A stretch of DNA of 14,963 nt. Source: Desulfobacterales bacterium (GTDB lineage Bacteria > Desulfobacterota > Desulfobacteria > Desulfobacterales > JAHEIW01). The position numbers and the translations under genes were made by a program. The stretch covers positions 1 to 14,963 of the forward strand of contig JAQYWI010000139.1 in assembly GCA_030145015.1 (NCBI GenBank), read 5' to 3'. This document shows, piece after piece, positions 1-5,805 of the stretch. Numbering within the stretch: position 1 is the first letter of the stretch; each line of letters starts with the position of its first letter. The notes below the pieces were generated by a model, which did not search any database, was not told the origin of the DNA, and saw only the letters and a list, made by a program, of their open reading frames with translations.

Positions 1-49
1 TAAAAATGTTCTGCGGTTCATATTCTCTCCTTTCGCCGATCAATTCTTT

Positions 50-1132
50 TTGGCCAAACCTGTTTTGGTTAGAAAGGCTTCTAATTCAAATTCCTTTAAG
101 CAGGTTATCTATTTCGACAGGGTTCGCTTTGATGAGCTTGGACAGGAATTTTTATCGGATTATCGGATTAACCAAAAAAAGTCTCTCAAACGCGCTGAGA
201 GAAGCGTCAATCACCTAAAAAAAGCTTTTGAGGGAGCAAGAGTCGTCGATATCACGACTCCGCTTATCAATCAATATATCGAAAAGCGATTAAGCTGGAC
301 ATGTAAGCAATGTAAAAGGATCATCCAACCGCAGGATAATTGCCCGCATTGCGGCAGTTAGAAAATAAAGCGAGGTGCGGCGCCTGCGACGATCAACCGT
401 GAGCTTGCGGCTTTAAAGCGCATGTTTAACCTCGGCGCCCAACAAACACCGCCGAAAGTAGATCGAGTGCCTTACATTCCAATGTTGAAAGAAGACAATG
501 TCAGAAAAGGGTTTTTTGAACATGACGAATTTTTAGCCTTGCGTGATGCCCTGCCCTCTTATCTTAAAGGATTTGTAACCTTCGCATATAAGGTTGGCTG
601 GCGCGTTTCAGAACTACGAGGTTTGACCTGGAGTCAGGTGGATCTTAACCAAGGTATCGTGAGGCTCGAGGCCGGAGAAACCAAAAATGCAGAGGGCCGT
701 ACCGTTTACCTGGATGCTGAGCTAAGGCAAATATTTGAACAACAATACGAAGCAAGAAAAAGACAAAAAAAACTAACTCCCTATGTTTTTCCAAACAAAG
801 AAGGCAGCGGCAAATTAAAAGACTTTCGGGGCACCTGGATGGCTGCCTGCAAAAAAGCCGGCATCGGTAAAAAGCTTTTCCATGATTTTAGAAGAACCGC
901 GGTCAGAAATATGATTCGATCCGGCATCCCCGAACGGGTTGCGATGATGATTTCAGGCCACAAGACCCGATCGGTATTTGATCGCTACAACATTGTCAGC
1001 GATTCGGATCTTAAAATGGCAGCCAGGATGCAGGAGGAATATCTAAAGTCCGCCACGGTTACAAAATCGGTTACAATCGTCGATTTTGAAGAAAAAAAGG
1101 GGTCAACCGCTACATTAGATAATAGTGATTAA
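50..1132 (+). pseudogene. Tyrosine recombinase (phage-type integrase), 5'-truncated and interrupted by an in-frame TAG
   Basis: Site-specific recombinase of the phage integrase family, interrupted by TAG at 359-361. Reading through the TAG in the same frame restores a continuous integrase: the core-binding domain runs across it (GAAPATINRELAALKRMFNLG follows the stop) into a complete catalytic domain. Numbered from the Met at 422, the catalytic set is R61 (GWRVSELRGL), K88 (TKNAEGRTV), H154 and R157 (HDFRR), H180 (GHKT) and nucleophile Y189 (DRYNI). The upstream half has helix-rich core-binding sequence (RINQKKSLKRAERSVNHLKK) and a four-cysteine CxxC-N9-CxxC insert (codons 302-352). The usual N-terminal arm-binding domain is not recognisable before about codon 20; the TTG at 50 is only the first available start. 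It ends 15 bases before a convergent tRNA-Leu. Most likely a decayed element integrase; amber readthrough is a less likely alternative. Confidence 0.82.
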
Positions 1133-1144
1133 CCCCTTGTTTTT
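1097..1144. terminator. Hairpin terminator candidate, usable in both directions
   Basis: An inverted repeat (aaggggtcaa at 1097-1106, ttaacccctt at 1129-1138, one mismatch, 22-base loop) has a T run on its plus side (1140-1144) and an A run (1092-1098) on its left. Read on the minus strand, the A run becomes a strong U tract. The stem therefore suits both the end of the integrase transcript and the end of the tRNA-Leu transcript. It overlaps the last codons of the integrase. Confidence 0.5.
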
Positions 1145-1147
1145 ATT

Positions 1148-1235
1148 TGGTGCCCGGGGCCAGAATCGAACTGGCACGGTACTTAGTACCGAGGGATTTT
1201 AAGTCCCTTGCGTCTACCATTTCCGCCACCCGGGC
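1148..1235 (-). tRNA. tRNA-Leu (anticodon UAA), CCA encoded
   Basis: The minus strand folds as a class II tRNA. The acceptor stem is GCCCGGG paired with CCCGGGC, followed by discriminator A and a genome-encoded CCA (1148-1150). The anticodon arm is AGGGA-CTTAAAA-TCCCT with anticodon TAA (1199-1201). A long variable arm (GGTAC-TAA-GTACC) marks tRNA-Leu. The T arm is GCCAG-TTCGATT-CTGGC. It reads UUA (and UUG by wobble) leucine codons. Its 3' end faces the integrase gene, as expected if the element integrated in this tRNA. Confidence 0.96.
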
Positions 1236-1252
1236 AGGTGGTGTTAAAAGGT

Positions 1253-1281
1253 CTGATACCTGAAATGAGGTCGGTTTTCAA
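1253..1281 (-). promoter_or_regulatory. Candidate sigma-70 promoter of tRNA-Leu
   Basis: On the minus strand, TTGAAA (1276-1281), a 17-base spacer and TATCAG (1253-1258) lie about 18 bases before the first base of the tRNA. Position and spacing fit a tRNA promoter. The -10 match is imperfect. Confidence 0.45.
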
Positions 1282-1282
1282 G

Positions 1283-1312
1283 ATTTAATTGAGCGCAGGC
1301 GCTCAATTAAAT
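1283..1312. repeat. Perfect 14-bp inverted repeat
   Basis: ATTTAATTGAGCGC (1283-1296) and its exact complement (1299-1312) are separated by AG. It would form a strong hairpin just upstream of the tRNA promoter and downstream of the antitoxin gene on the minus strand. No T run follows on either side, so a simple intrinsic terminator is not clear. Confidence 0.7.
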
Positions 1313-1340
1313 GTCAGTGGTCAGGTGCCCGTTGTCAGTT
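1313..1340. repeat. Degenerate heptad repeat tract
   Basis: The stretch reads in 7-base steps as GTCAGTG, GTCAGGT, GCCCGTT, GTCAGTT. Three of four units share GTCAG. It directly abuts the perfect inverted repeat and lies in non-coding DNA. Confidence 0.5.
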
Positions 1341-1355
1341 GCGTAAAAGAAACAC

Positions 1356-1562
1356 TTAGAATTCGATAGGCATTGCTTTAAAAAATTCCGCTGGAACCGT
1401 AAATTTTCCATGAGCCGAGCCAGGAATTCGCCTGGCGGTTGGTGACCGTAGGGGAATCAGTCGAGCCACCGGCTTTCCGTATCGTGCAATTACAACTTCC
1501 TCTCCATTCGCGATGAGCTTTGATAAGTGGGTTTTTGCCTCATGTATGTTAACTTGGCGCAT
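1356..1562 (-). CDS. Phd/YefM-family type II antitoxin, no toxin visible
   Basis: Sixty-eight residues. The N-terminal half (MRQVNIHEAKTHLSKLIANG, then GEEVVIARYGKPVARLIPL) is the typical Phd/YefM DNA-binding dimer domain. The C-terminal part (RRIPGSAHGKFTVPAEFF) matches the toxin-neutralising tail of antitoxins usually paired with PIN-domain VapC toxins. The tail stops at AMPIEF, apparently a few residues earlier than is common in the family. A ribosome site GAGGTG (1568-1573) lies five bases before the ATG. The toxin should follow directly on the minus strand, but only the hairpin and the tRNA promoter lie there, so this looks like an orphan antitoxin. It may be a leftover of a toxin-antitoxin pair carried by the neighbouring element. 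Function is inferred from family resemblance. Confidence 0.85.
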   Translation of the reverse strand: MRQVNIHEAKTHLSKLIANGEEVVIARYGKPVARLIPLRSPTARRIPGSAHGKFTVPAEFFKAMPIEF

Positions 1563-1581
1563 TTTTACACCTCAAAATTTA

Positions 1582-1600
1582 AACTAACCTACGTTTAGTT
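1582..1600. promoter_or_regulatory. Candidate antitoxin operator
   Basis: The inverted repeat AACTAA-N7-TTAGTT lies 20 bases upstream of the antitoxin start. It overlaps a weak promoter match (TTGATG at 1615-1620, 17-base spacer, TAAACG at 1592-1597, minus strand). Phd/YefM proteins bind such palindromes to repress their own promoter. Confidence 0.45.
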
Positions 1601-1659
1601 CGTATTTCTGCGACCATCAAGCAAAATTTCTGAGGAGTGAATCACTGAAAAGCGGCGAA

Positions 1660-1678
1660 TTGAGCACTTTTCGCTCAA
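1660..1678 (-). terminator. Hairpin downstream of the HD-GYP gene
   Basis: On the minus strand TTGAGC-N7-GCTCAA lies about 14 bases after the stop codon at 1692. The stem is short and is followed by a mixed sequence, not a clean U run, so termination is only a suggestion. Confidence 0.3.
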
Positions 1679-1691
1679 ATAGGGTAATATC

Positions 1692-3203
1692 CTAGCGATT
1701 GTTGGATAATACATTTTCAGGTTCGGAGAATCTGAAACCTCTTTCGTTAAAAAGCTTCAGGCAGGCATTTACCGCCTGCTCATCATAAAGTTTGCCCTTG
1801 TTGGTGGAAACTTCCCCCAGGGCCTTGTCCAGCCCCATAGCCGGTCTGTAAGGCCTGTGCGATGCCATGGTTTCGACGACATCGCATACGCCGACAATCC
1901 TGGCCTCGATTAAAATTTCATTTTCACCCAGGCCATGCGGATACCCGGAACCGTCAATGCGTTCATGGTGCTGCAAAACAGTCTGGGCTATGGGCCAGGG
2001 GAAATCAATTCCTTTTAAAATATCATAGCCCACCTTTGAATGGGCCTGGATCATTTTTAACTCGATCTCGGTCAATTTTATCGGTTTACTGAGGATCTCA
2101 GCCGGCAGTGAGATTTTGCCGATATCATGAATCGAGGCCGCCATATACACGCCTTCGATGGATTCGGCCGACAGGTTGATTTCTTCGGCAATGGCCTGGC
2201 CCAGTTCCGCAACCCGGTGCTGATGACCCGATGTATATGGATCTCGCATTTCGACCGCCAGTGCCATGGCACGAATCGTTCCGTCCATTACATCTTTAAG
2301 GTTATCCAGGCCGAGCTGCAGCCGTTGCTGCATTCGTTTGCGATCGGTAATATCCCTTAAAGATGCCACATAGACATTTTGCCCCTCCCATTCGGTTTCC
2401 ATGACCCGCATTTCAGCTACCATGGATTTACCATCTCCGATCGTAATATCCAGTTCGGTGGGTTTCTCCGGGATAATCAAATGCTCGAAAGTCTGGCCGA
2501 CAAAATGCTCAGCTTTGGTTCCGAAAATGGATTCGGCGGCCGGATTCATAAACTTCACAATTGAGTTTTCATCCAGGATCAGAATACCATCGGCGTTACT
2601 ATTGATCATATTGCGAAAATTGATTTCGCTCATATGCAGCGCTTTTTCTGTTTCCTGGCGATGTTCAACTTCCTTTACCAGCTGTTTGTTGGTCTGCAGC
2701 AGGGCTTTTGTGCGCTCTCCCACCAAACCTTCCATCTGCTGATGAATATTGCGCAATTTTAATTCAGCCTGCCATTTTTCGCTCAGCGCCGTTGCGAACT
2801 GCAGGATTTCCTGGCGATGAAACGGCTTTTGCAAATACAGCAACTTATCGGGGAGATTGGACGGCTTAACGAATTTTGCCGGACTGGTGCGTATGAAGCC
2901 GCTGACCAGCACAATATTCGTATACGGATCCAGCTTTTGAATCTGTTCAGCCGTCCATTCCCCATCAGGGCCCGGCGGCATATTTAAATCAAGAAAAATG
3001 ACCGCATACGATTGCTTGAATTCAAGGGAAAGTTTTACGGCTTCCACTGCCTCCTTTCCCTGGGAACAGCAGTCGATTTCGAAATCCATATCAGACCCGT
3101 TTTTTTTAGAATCTGAGTTTAAGATTTGCTGATACAGATCTAAAATGGCCGGATCATCATCAACCGCCAGTATTCGGTATGTTGTGTTAGGCTTTTCAGT
3201 CAT
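1692..3203 (-). CDS. Response regulator with REC, PAS and HD-GYP domains (putative c-di-GMP phosphodiesterase)
   Basis: A two-component output protein that probably hydrolyses cyclic di-GMP in response to phosphorylation. Residue numbers count from the upstream GTG at 3224 (510 residues). The REC domain (16-145) has acidic D22-D24, phospho-acceptor D79 (FLDLNMPPGPDG), S108 and K133 (LQKPF). A charged coiled-coil linker (150-200) leads to a PAS domain (203-300, ending VASLRDITDRKRMQQ). The HD-GYP domain (308-500) keeps H334, H366-D367 (SIHDIGK), H419-H420 (HHERIDGSGYP) and the GYP triad, so it should be active. I chose ATG 3203 because no ribosome site precedes GTG 3224; the first seven residues are therefore doubtful. 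It is divergent from maf. No histidine kinase partner is visible, and the output target is unknown. Confidence 0.9.
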   Translation of the reverse strand: MTEKPNTTYRILAVDDDPAILDLYQQILNSDSKKNGSDMDFEIDCCSQGKEAVEAVKLSLEFKQSYAVIFLDLNMPPGPDGEWTAEQIQKLDPYTNIVLVSGFIRTSPAKFVKPSNLPDKLLYLQKPFHRQEILQFATALSEKWQAELKLRNIHQQMEGLVGERTKALLQTNKQLVKEVEHRQETEKALHMSEINFRNMINSNADGILILDENSIVKFMNPAAESIFGTKAEHFVGQTFEHLIIPEKPTELDITIGDGKSMVAEMRVMETEWEGQNVYVASLRDITDRKRMQQRLQLGLDNLKDVMDGTIRAMALAVEMRDPYTSGHQHRVAELGQAIAEEINLSAESIEGVYMAASIHDIGKISLPAEILSKPIKLTEIELKMIQAHSKVGYDILKGIDFPWPIAQTVLQHHERIDGSGYPHGLGENEILIEARIVGVCDVVETMASHRPYRPAMGLDKALGEVSTNKGKLYDEQAVNACLKLFNERGFRFSEPENVLSNNR

Positions 3204-3271
3204 CAATGGCCTGTGTAGAGACACGTGTTAAGTGATCGAAGCGAGCGCCAGATTGGCAAACATACCATTTA

Positions 3272-3300
3272 TAAATAACAAAAATACATATTAATTACAA
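3272..3300 (-). promoter_or_regulatory. Candidate promoter of the HD-GYP regulator
   Basis: On the minus strand TTGTAA (3295-3300), a 17-base spacer and TATTTA (3272-3277) lie in very AT-rich DNA about 60 bases before the ATG at 3203. The rest of the 3225-3442 spacer holds only an AT palindrome (tttaaaattttaaa, 3323-3336) and the maf promoter. Confidence 0.3.
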
Positions 3301-3407
3301 TAGCTTTTACCTAAATTGAGCGTTTAAAATTTTAAAAATGAATATCATTCTCTGCGTACGCGGTGATCTTCGGGGTAATTGGTAAATAAAAGGCTTACGG
3401 CTCCTTC

Positions 3408-3436
3408 TTGTCAAACGGTATTGCATCTGATAATAA
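3408..3436 (+). promoter_or_regulatory. Candidate maf promoter placed for leaderless transcription
   Basis: TTGTCA (3408-3413), a 17-base spacer and TAATAA (3431-3436) end six bases before the maf ATG at 3443. A start site at normal distance would fall on or next to the A of the start codon. No Shine-Dalgarno sequence is present. Confidence 0.4.
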
Positions 3437-3442
3437 TTTAGA

Positions 3443-4051
3443 ATGAATAAGCTGTACGGTCGTCCCAAATTGATTCTCGCCTCCAAATCCCCGCGGCGAA
3501 GCGATCTTTTAAAGCAGGCGGGGCTCACATTTTCCATAATTCCAAGCGAATTTGACGAGAGTTCGGTGACGATGTCTGATCCTGAATCTTATGTCAGGAC
3601 ACTGGCCAAATCAAAAGCTACTGATATTTCAAAAAAATATCCCGACAGTTGGGTTCTGGGCGCCGACACCATCGTGCGGATCGACGACAGCATTCTGGGC
3701 AAACCCGGGTCTAAAGACGAAGCCCGCTCAATGCTCAAACAACTTAGCGGCAAAACGCATCAGGTGATCACGGGTTATTGTCTATGCTGTCAAACAAAGA
3801 ACGATATTATTTCAGAAGCTGTTAAAACCGATGTGCGTTTTAAAACCCTGAGTGATACGGAAATCGAATGGTATATCCAAACCGGAGAACCCTTTGACAA
3901 AGCCGGTGCTTATGCGATTCAGGGAATCGGAACCTTTTTAGTCAAAAGCATCAAGGGGTCGTATACCAACGTGGTCGGACTTCCGGTATGTGAGGTGATA
4001 GAGTTTCTGATTAATAGAGAAATTATGGAATTAAATATCGAGAGCCATTAA
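3443..4051 (+). CDS. maf: Maf-family nucleoside triphosphate pyrophosphatase (YhdE-like)
   Basis: Cytoplasmic enzyme that hydrolyses nucleoside triphosphates to monophosphates and pyrophosphate, thought to clean the nucleotide pool and to slow septum formation when overproduced. At 202 residues it has the usual family length. Hallmarks: substrate loop LILASKSPRR (10-19), K56 in LAKSKA, catalytic D75 in LGADTIV, GKP (87-89), H106 and TGY (110-112), E149 with DKAGAYAIQG (152-161), and GSYTNVVGLP (172-181). Q160 and the overall pattern favour the YhdE branch (dTTP/UTP) over the YceF branch (7-methyl-GTP); this assignment is from memory of the family. The ATG places the SPRR motif at the expected distance from the N-terminus. 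No ribosome site is seen upstream. It stands alone, divergent from the HD-GYP gene. Confidence 0.94.
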   Translation: MNKLYGRPKLILASKSPRRSDLLKQAGLTFSIIPSEFDESSVTMSDPESYVRTLAKSKATDISKKYPDSWVLGADTIVRIDDSILGKPGSKDEARSMLKQLSGKTHQVITGYCLCCQTKNDIISEAVKTDVRFKTLSDTEIEWYIQTGEPFDKAGAYAIQGIGTFLVKSIKGSYTNVVGLPVCEVIEFLINREIMELNIESH

Positions 4052-4085
4052 ATTTGAGAAAAGCTGTATTTGTTTTTTTTTATTG

Positions 4086-4333
4086 GACAGGATTTACAGG
4101 ATATTTTGGATGTTTATCTTTTTGGCTTTCCGGATGAAAGCCAAAAAACCCAATTTGCCTTCGGCAAAAATATATTATTCTTCCAAAGATTGTGGTTACA
4201 TCGATTCGGTTTAGTTTCACGGACAGGTCACCAAAATGCTAAATTTCCCGCCCTTTTTGGCGGGATTGTGTTGGATTACTTTCATCCGGAAAGTGATCCA
4301 GAAAAAAATCTTGTTAATCCCGTAGATCCTGTC
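4086..4333. repeat. MITE-like, hairpin-rich intergenic element with terminal inverted repeats
   Basis: This fills the 335-base gap between maf and yggS. Its ends are inverted copies: GACAGGATTTACAGGAT (4086-4102) against the complement of 4317-4333, 15 of 17 matching. Inside are four hairpins: a perfect 12-bp stem with loop CGGAT (4119-4147), TTTGCC/GGCAAA (4154-4168), TCCCGCC/GGCGGGA (4246-4265) and ACTTTC/GAAAGT with loop ATCCG (4278-4294). The first and last hairpins share CTTTCCGGATGAAAG in opposite orientation. A 91-codon open frame (4070-4345) runs across the repeats but resembles no protein. The first hairpin may also help end the maf transcript. Confidence 0.6.
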
Positions 4334-4386
4334 TATTCGAAATAATAAGATTAGGCCAATTTCATATTAATCAGAGAGACCTGAAA

Positions 4387-5067
4387 TTGAAACAACGATT
4401 GGAACAGATAAAGGAGCGCATTCGAAAGGCTTGCGAATCCTGCAGCCGGGATGCGGATTCGGTCCGTCTGGTGGCGGTGAGTAAAACGATTGCGGCCGGA
4501 ACGGTTCAGGCAGCCATTGAAGCCGGCGTTACCATTCTGGGTGAAAATTACATGCAGGAAGCCCGTGAAAAATTCAACGCCCTGGTTCAATATCCGGTCA
4601 GCTGGCACTTTATCGGCCATTTGCAATCTAATAAAGCCAAATATGCAGTCAGGCTATTTGATTTGATTCATTCTGTTGATTCGCTCAAATTGGCGCGTGA
4701 GCTGGACAAGCAGGCTAAAAAAGTGGATAAAATCCAGCAAATCCTGGTGCAGGTGAATATAAGCGCGGAGGACACCAAATCCGGAACCTCGGCCGATGAG
4801 ACGCCCGGGCTGATTTCAGAGATCAGCAAACTGGAGAACCTATCCATTAGAGGCCTGATGACCATGCCGCGCTATTTTTACCAGCCTGAGAAAGTAAAAC
4901 CGTTTTTCGCTGCTTTACGTGAGCTGCGAGACCAGATAAAAGCACAATCGCTGCCCAATGTATCCCTGGAAGAACTGTCTATGGGTATGACCGGTGATTT
5001 TGAAGTTGCCATAGAAGAAGGCGCCACCCTGGTTCGGATCGGCACGGCTATTTTTGGAGAAAGATAA
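4387..5067 (+). CDS. yggS: YggS/PROSC-family pyridoxal-phosphate-binding protein
   Basis: PLP homeostasis protein with an alanine-racemase-type TIM barrel and no known catalytic reaction; it binds and buffers pyridoxal phosphate. The 226 residues match family length. Visible motifs: PLP lysine K33 in LVAVSKT, GENYMQEA, the WHFIGHLQSNK signature, HSVDS, VQVNIS, RGLMTMP and the phosphate-binding C-terminus LSMGMTGDFEVAIEEGATLV followed by RIGTAIFGER. The start is TTG at 4387: it gives the normal N-terminal helix and no ATG or GTG fits better. The ribosome site is weak (gagaga at 4374-4379). The stop overlaps the queH start by one base (TAATG), so the two are probably translationally coupled. 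The gene begins shortly after the MITE-like element, which may carry or have displaced its promoter. Confidence 0.95.
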   Translation: MKQRLEQIKERIRKACESCSRDADSVRLVAVSKTIAAGTVQAAIEAGVTILGENYMQEAREKFNALVQYPVSWHFIGHLQSNKAKYAVRLFDLIHSVDSLKLARELDKQAKKVDKIQQILVQVNISAEDTKSGTSADETPGLISEISKLENLSIRGLMTMPRYFYQPEKVKPFFAALRELRDQIKAQSLPNVSLEELSMGMTGDFEVAIEEGATLVRIGTAIFGER

Positions 5068-5597
5068 TGAAAGTCCTGTTGCACATCTGCTGTGCAAACT
5101 GCGCCATATATCCCATCAAATCCATGCGGGAAGAGGATCTGGAGGTGATGGGTTTTTTTTACCGTCATAACATCCATCCCTACACCGAATGTTTAAGGCG
5201 CCAGGAAGCCCTCGAAGCCTATGCCGAACAGATCGATTTGAAGGTCATTTACCAGGAAGGCTATGATCTGGAAGGATTTATCCGCAATGTGGCCTTTCGG
5301 GAAACCGAACGTTGTAATTATTGCTATCACGATCGCCTGCGCTCAACCGCCCTGCTTGCCAAACGCGGAAAATTCGATTACTTCACTTCGACTTTGCTCT
5401 ACAGCAAGCACCAAAAACATGCGCTTATCCGCTCGATCGGAGACTCCATCGGCAAATCGGTGGGCATCCCCTTTTTATACCAGGATTATCGCGAGGGCTG
5501 GAAGGAAGGCATCGAATGTTCAAAACAAATGGGGCTCTACCGGCAGCATTACTGCGGGTGTGTATACAGTGAAAAAGAACGGTTTTACAAAGAATAG
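5067..5597 (+). CDS. queH: Epoxyqueuosine reductase QueH (DUF208)
   Basis: Performs the last step of tRNA queuosine synthesis, reducing epoxyqueuosine at the wobble base of tRNAs with GUN anticodons. It is the cobalamin-independent alternative to QueG. The family uses an iron-sulfur cluster and a neighbouring metal held by conserved cysteines. The 176 residues hold HICCANC (C8, C9, C12), RCNYCYHDRL (C83, C86), TSTLLYSKHQKH (107-118) and the C-terminal YREGWKEGIECSKQMGLYRQ with C151, then HYCGC (C163, C165). All family cysteines I know of are present, so it should be functional. The start overlaps the yggS stop. The stop codon TAG lies inside the first bases of the downstream inverted-repeat element. 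Confidence 0.95.
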   Translation: MKVLLHICCANCAIYPIKSMREEDLEVMGFFYRHNIHPYTECLRRQEALEAYAEQIDLKVIYQEGYDLEGFIRNVAFRETERCNYCYHDRLRSTALLAKRGKFDYFTSTLLYSKHQKHALIRSIGDSIGKSVGIPFLYQDYREGWKEGIECSKQMGLYRQHYCGCVYSEKERFYKE

Positions 5598-5792
5598 TTT
5601 TATTGGTTTGATTGGTTTCATTAGTTCGATTGGTTGAATGGATGCATAATATGCGCACACAATCCTCAAGCCATCAATCCTCTCGCGGCTGCCCCGGGCA
5701 AAACCACCGGGATGCAAGCACAAGCCGCTCCCACAAGAGGTTGAATCAGATCAAACCAATTAAACAAATGAAACTAATCAAACCAATATAAC
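5593..5792. repeat. Long inverted-repeat element of 9-bp units, copy 1
   Basis: The left arm (5593-5636) reads in 9-base steps: ATTGGTTTG, ATTGGTTTC, ATTAGTTCG, ATTGGTTGA. The right arm (about 5741-5792) is its imperfect reverse complement, ending aaaccaatataac. The arms enclose a GC-rich REP-like hairpin. The left arm contains the queH stop codon and the right arm ends 13 bases before the protease ATG, so the element fills the 208-base gap. It could act as a terminator or as a 3'-end stabiliser for queH mRNA. It holds no gene. Confidence 0.75.
5679..5740. repeat. REP-like GC-rich palindrome nested in copy 1
   Basis: Outer arms CCTCTcGCGGCT (5679-5690) and AGCCGCtcccacaAGAGG (5723-5740) pair, and CCCGG/CCGGG forms an inner stem. 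The segment AAGCCGCTCCCACAAGAGG resembles bacterial REP-type sequences (GTGGGAGCGGCTT on the other strand). Confidence 0.55.
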
Positions 5793-5805
5793 ATTACTGA
5801 AATCT

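Noticed and set aside
3204..3224. GTG start adding seven residues to the HD-GYP regulator
   Set aside because: No ribosome site precedes it. The ATG at 3203 gives a normal REC domain start. This remains uncertain.
3350..3376. Repeat-like ctctgcgtacgcggtgat stretch upstream of maf
   Set aside because: It resembles common dispersed spacer repeats only loosely, and a single degenerate copy is not enough.
4119..4147. Strong intrinsic terminator for maf
   Set aside because: The hairpin is perfect, but its T run forms part of the stem and no U tract follows, so I left it as part of the element.
4070..4345. A 91-codon plus-strand open frame between maf and yggS
   Set aside because: It runs across the hairpins and terminal repeats of the MITE-like element, and its protein resembles nothing I know.
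5263..5637. A 124-codon frame overlapping queH and the repeat arm
   Set aside because: It is a shadow of queH. Its tail (IGLIGFISSIG) arises only because the repeat unit is 9 bases, a multiple of three.
5593..5792. Possible CRISPR array from the regular ATTGGTTTG units
   Set aside because: Units are 9 bases with no spacers, degenerate, and arranged as an inverted pair.
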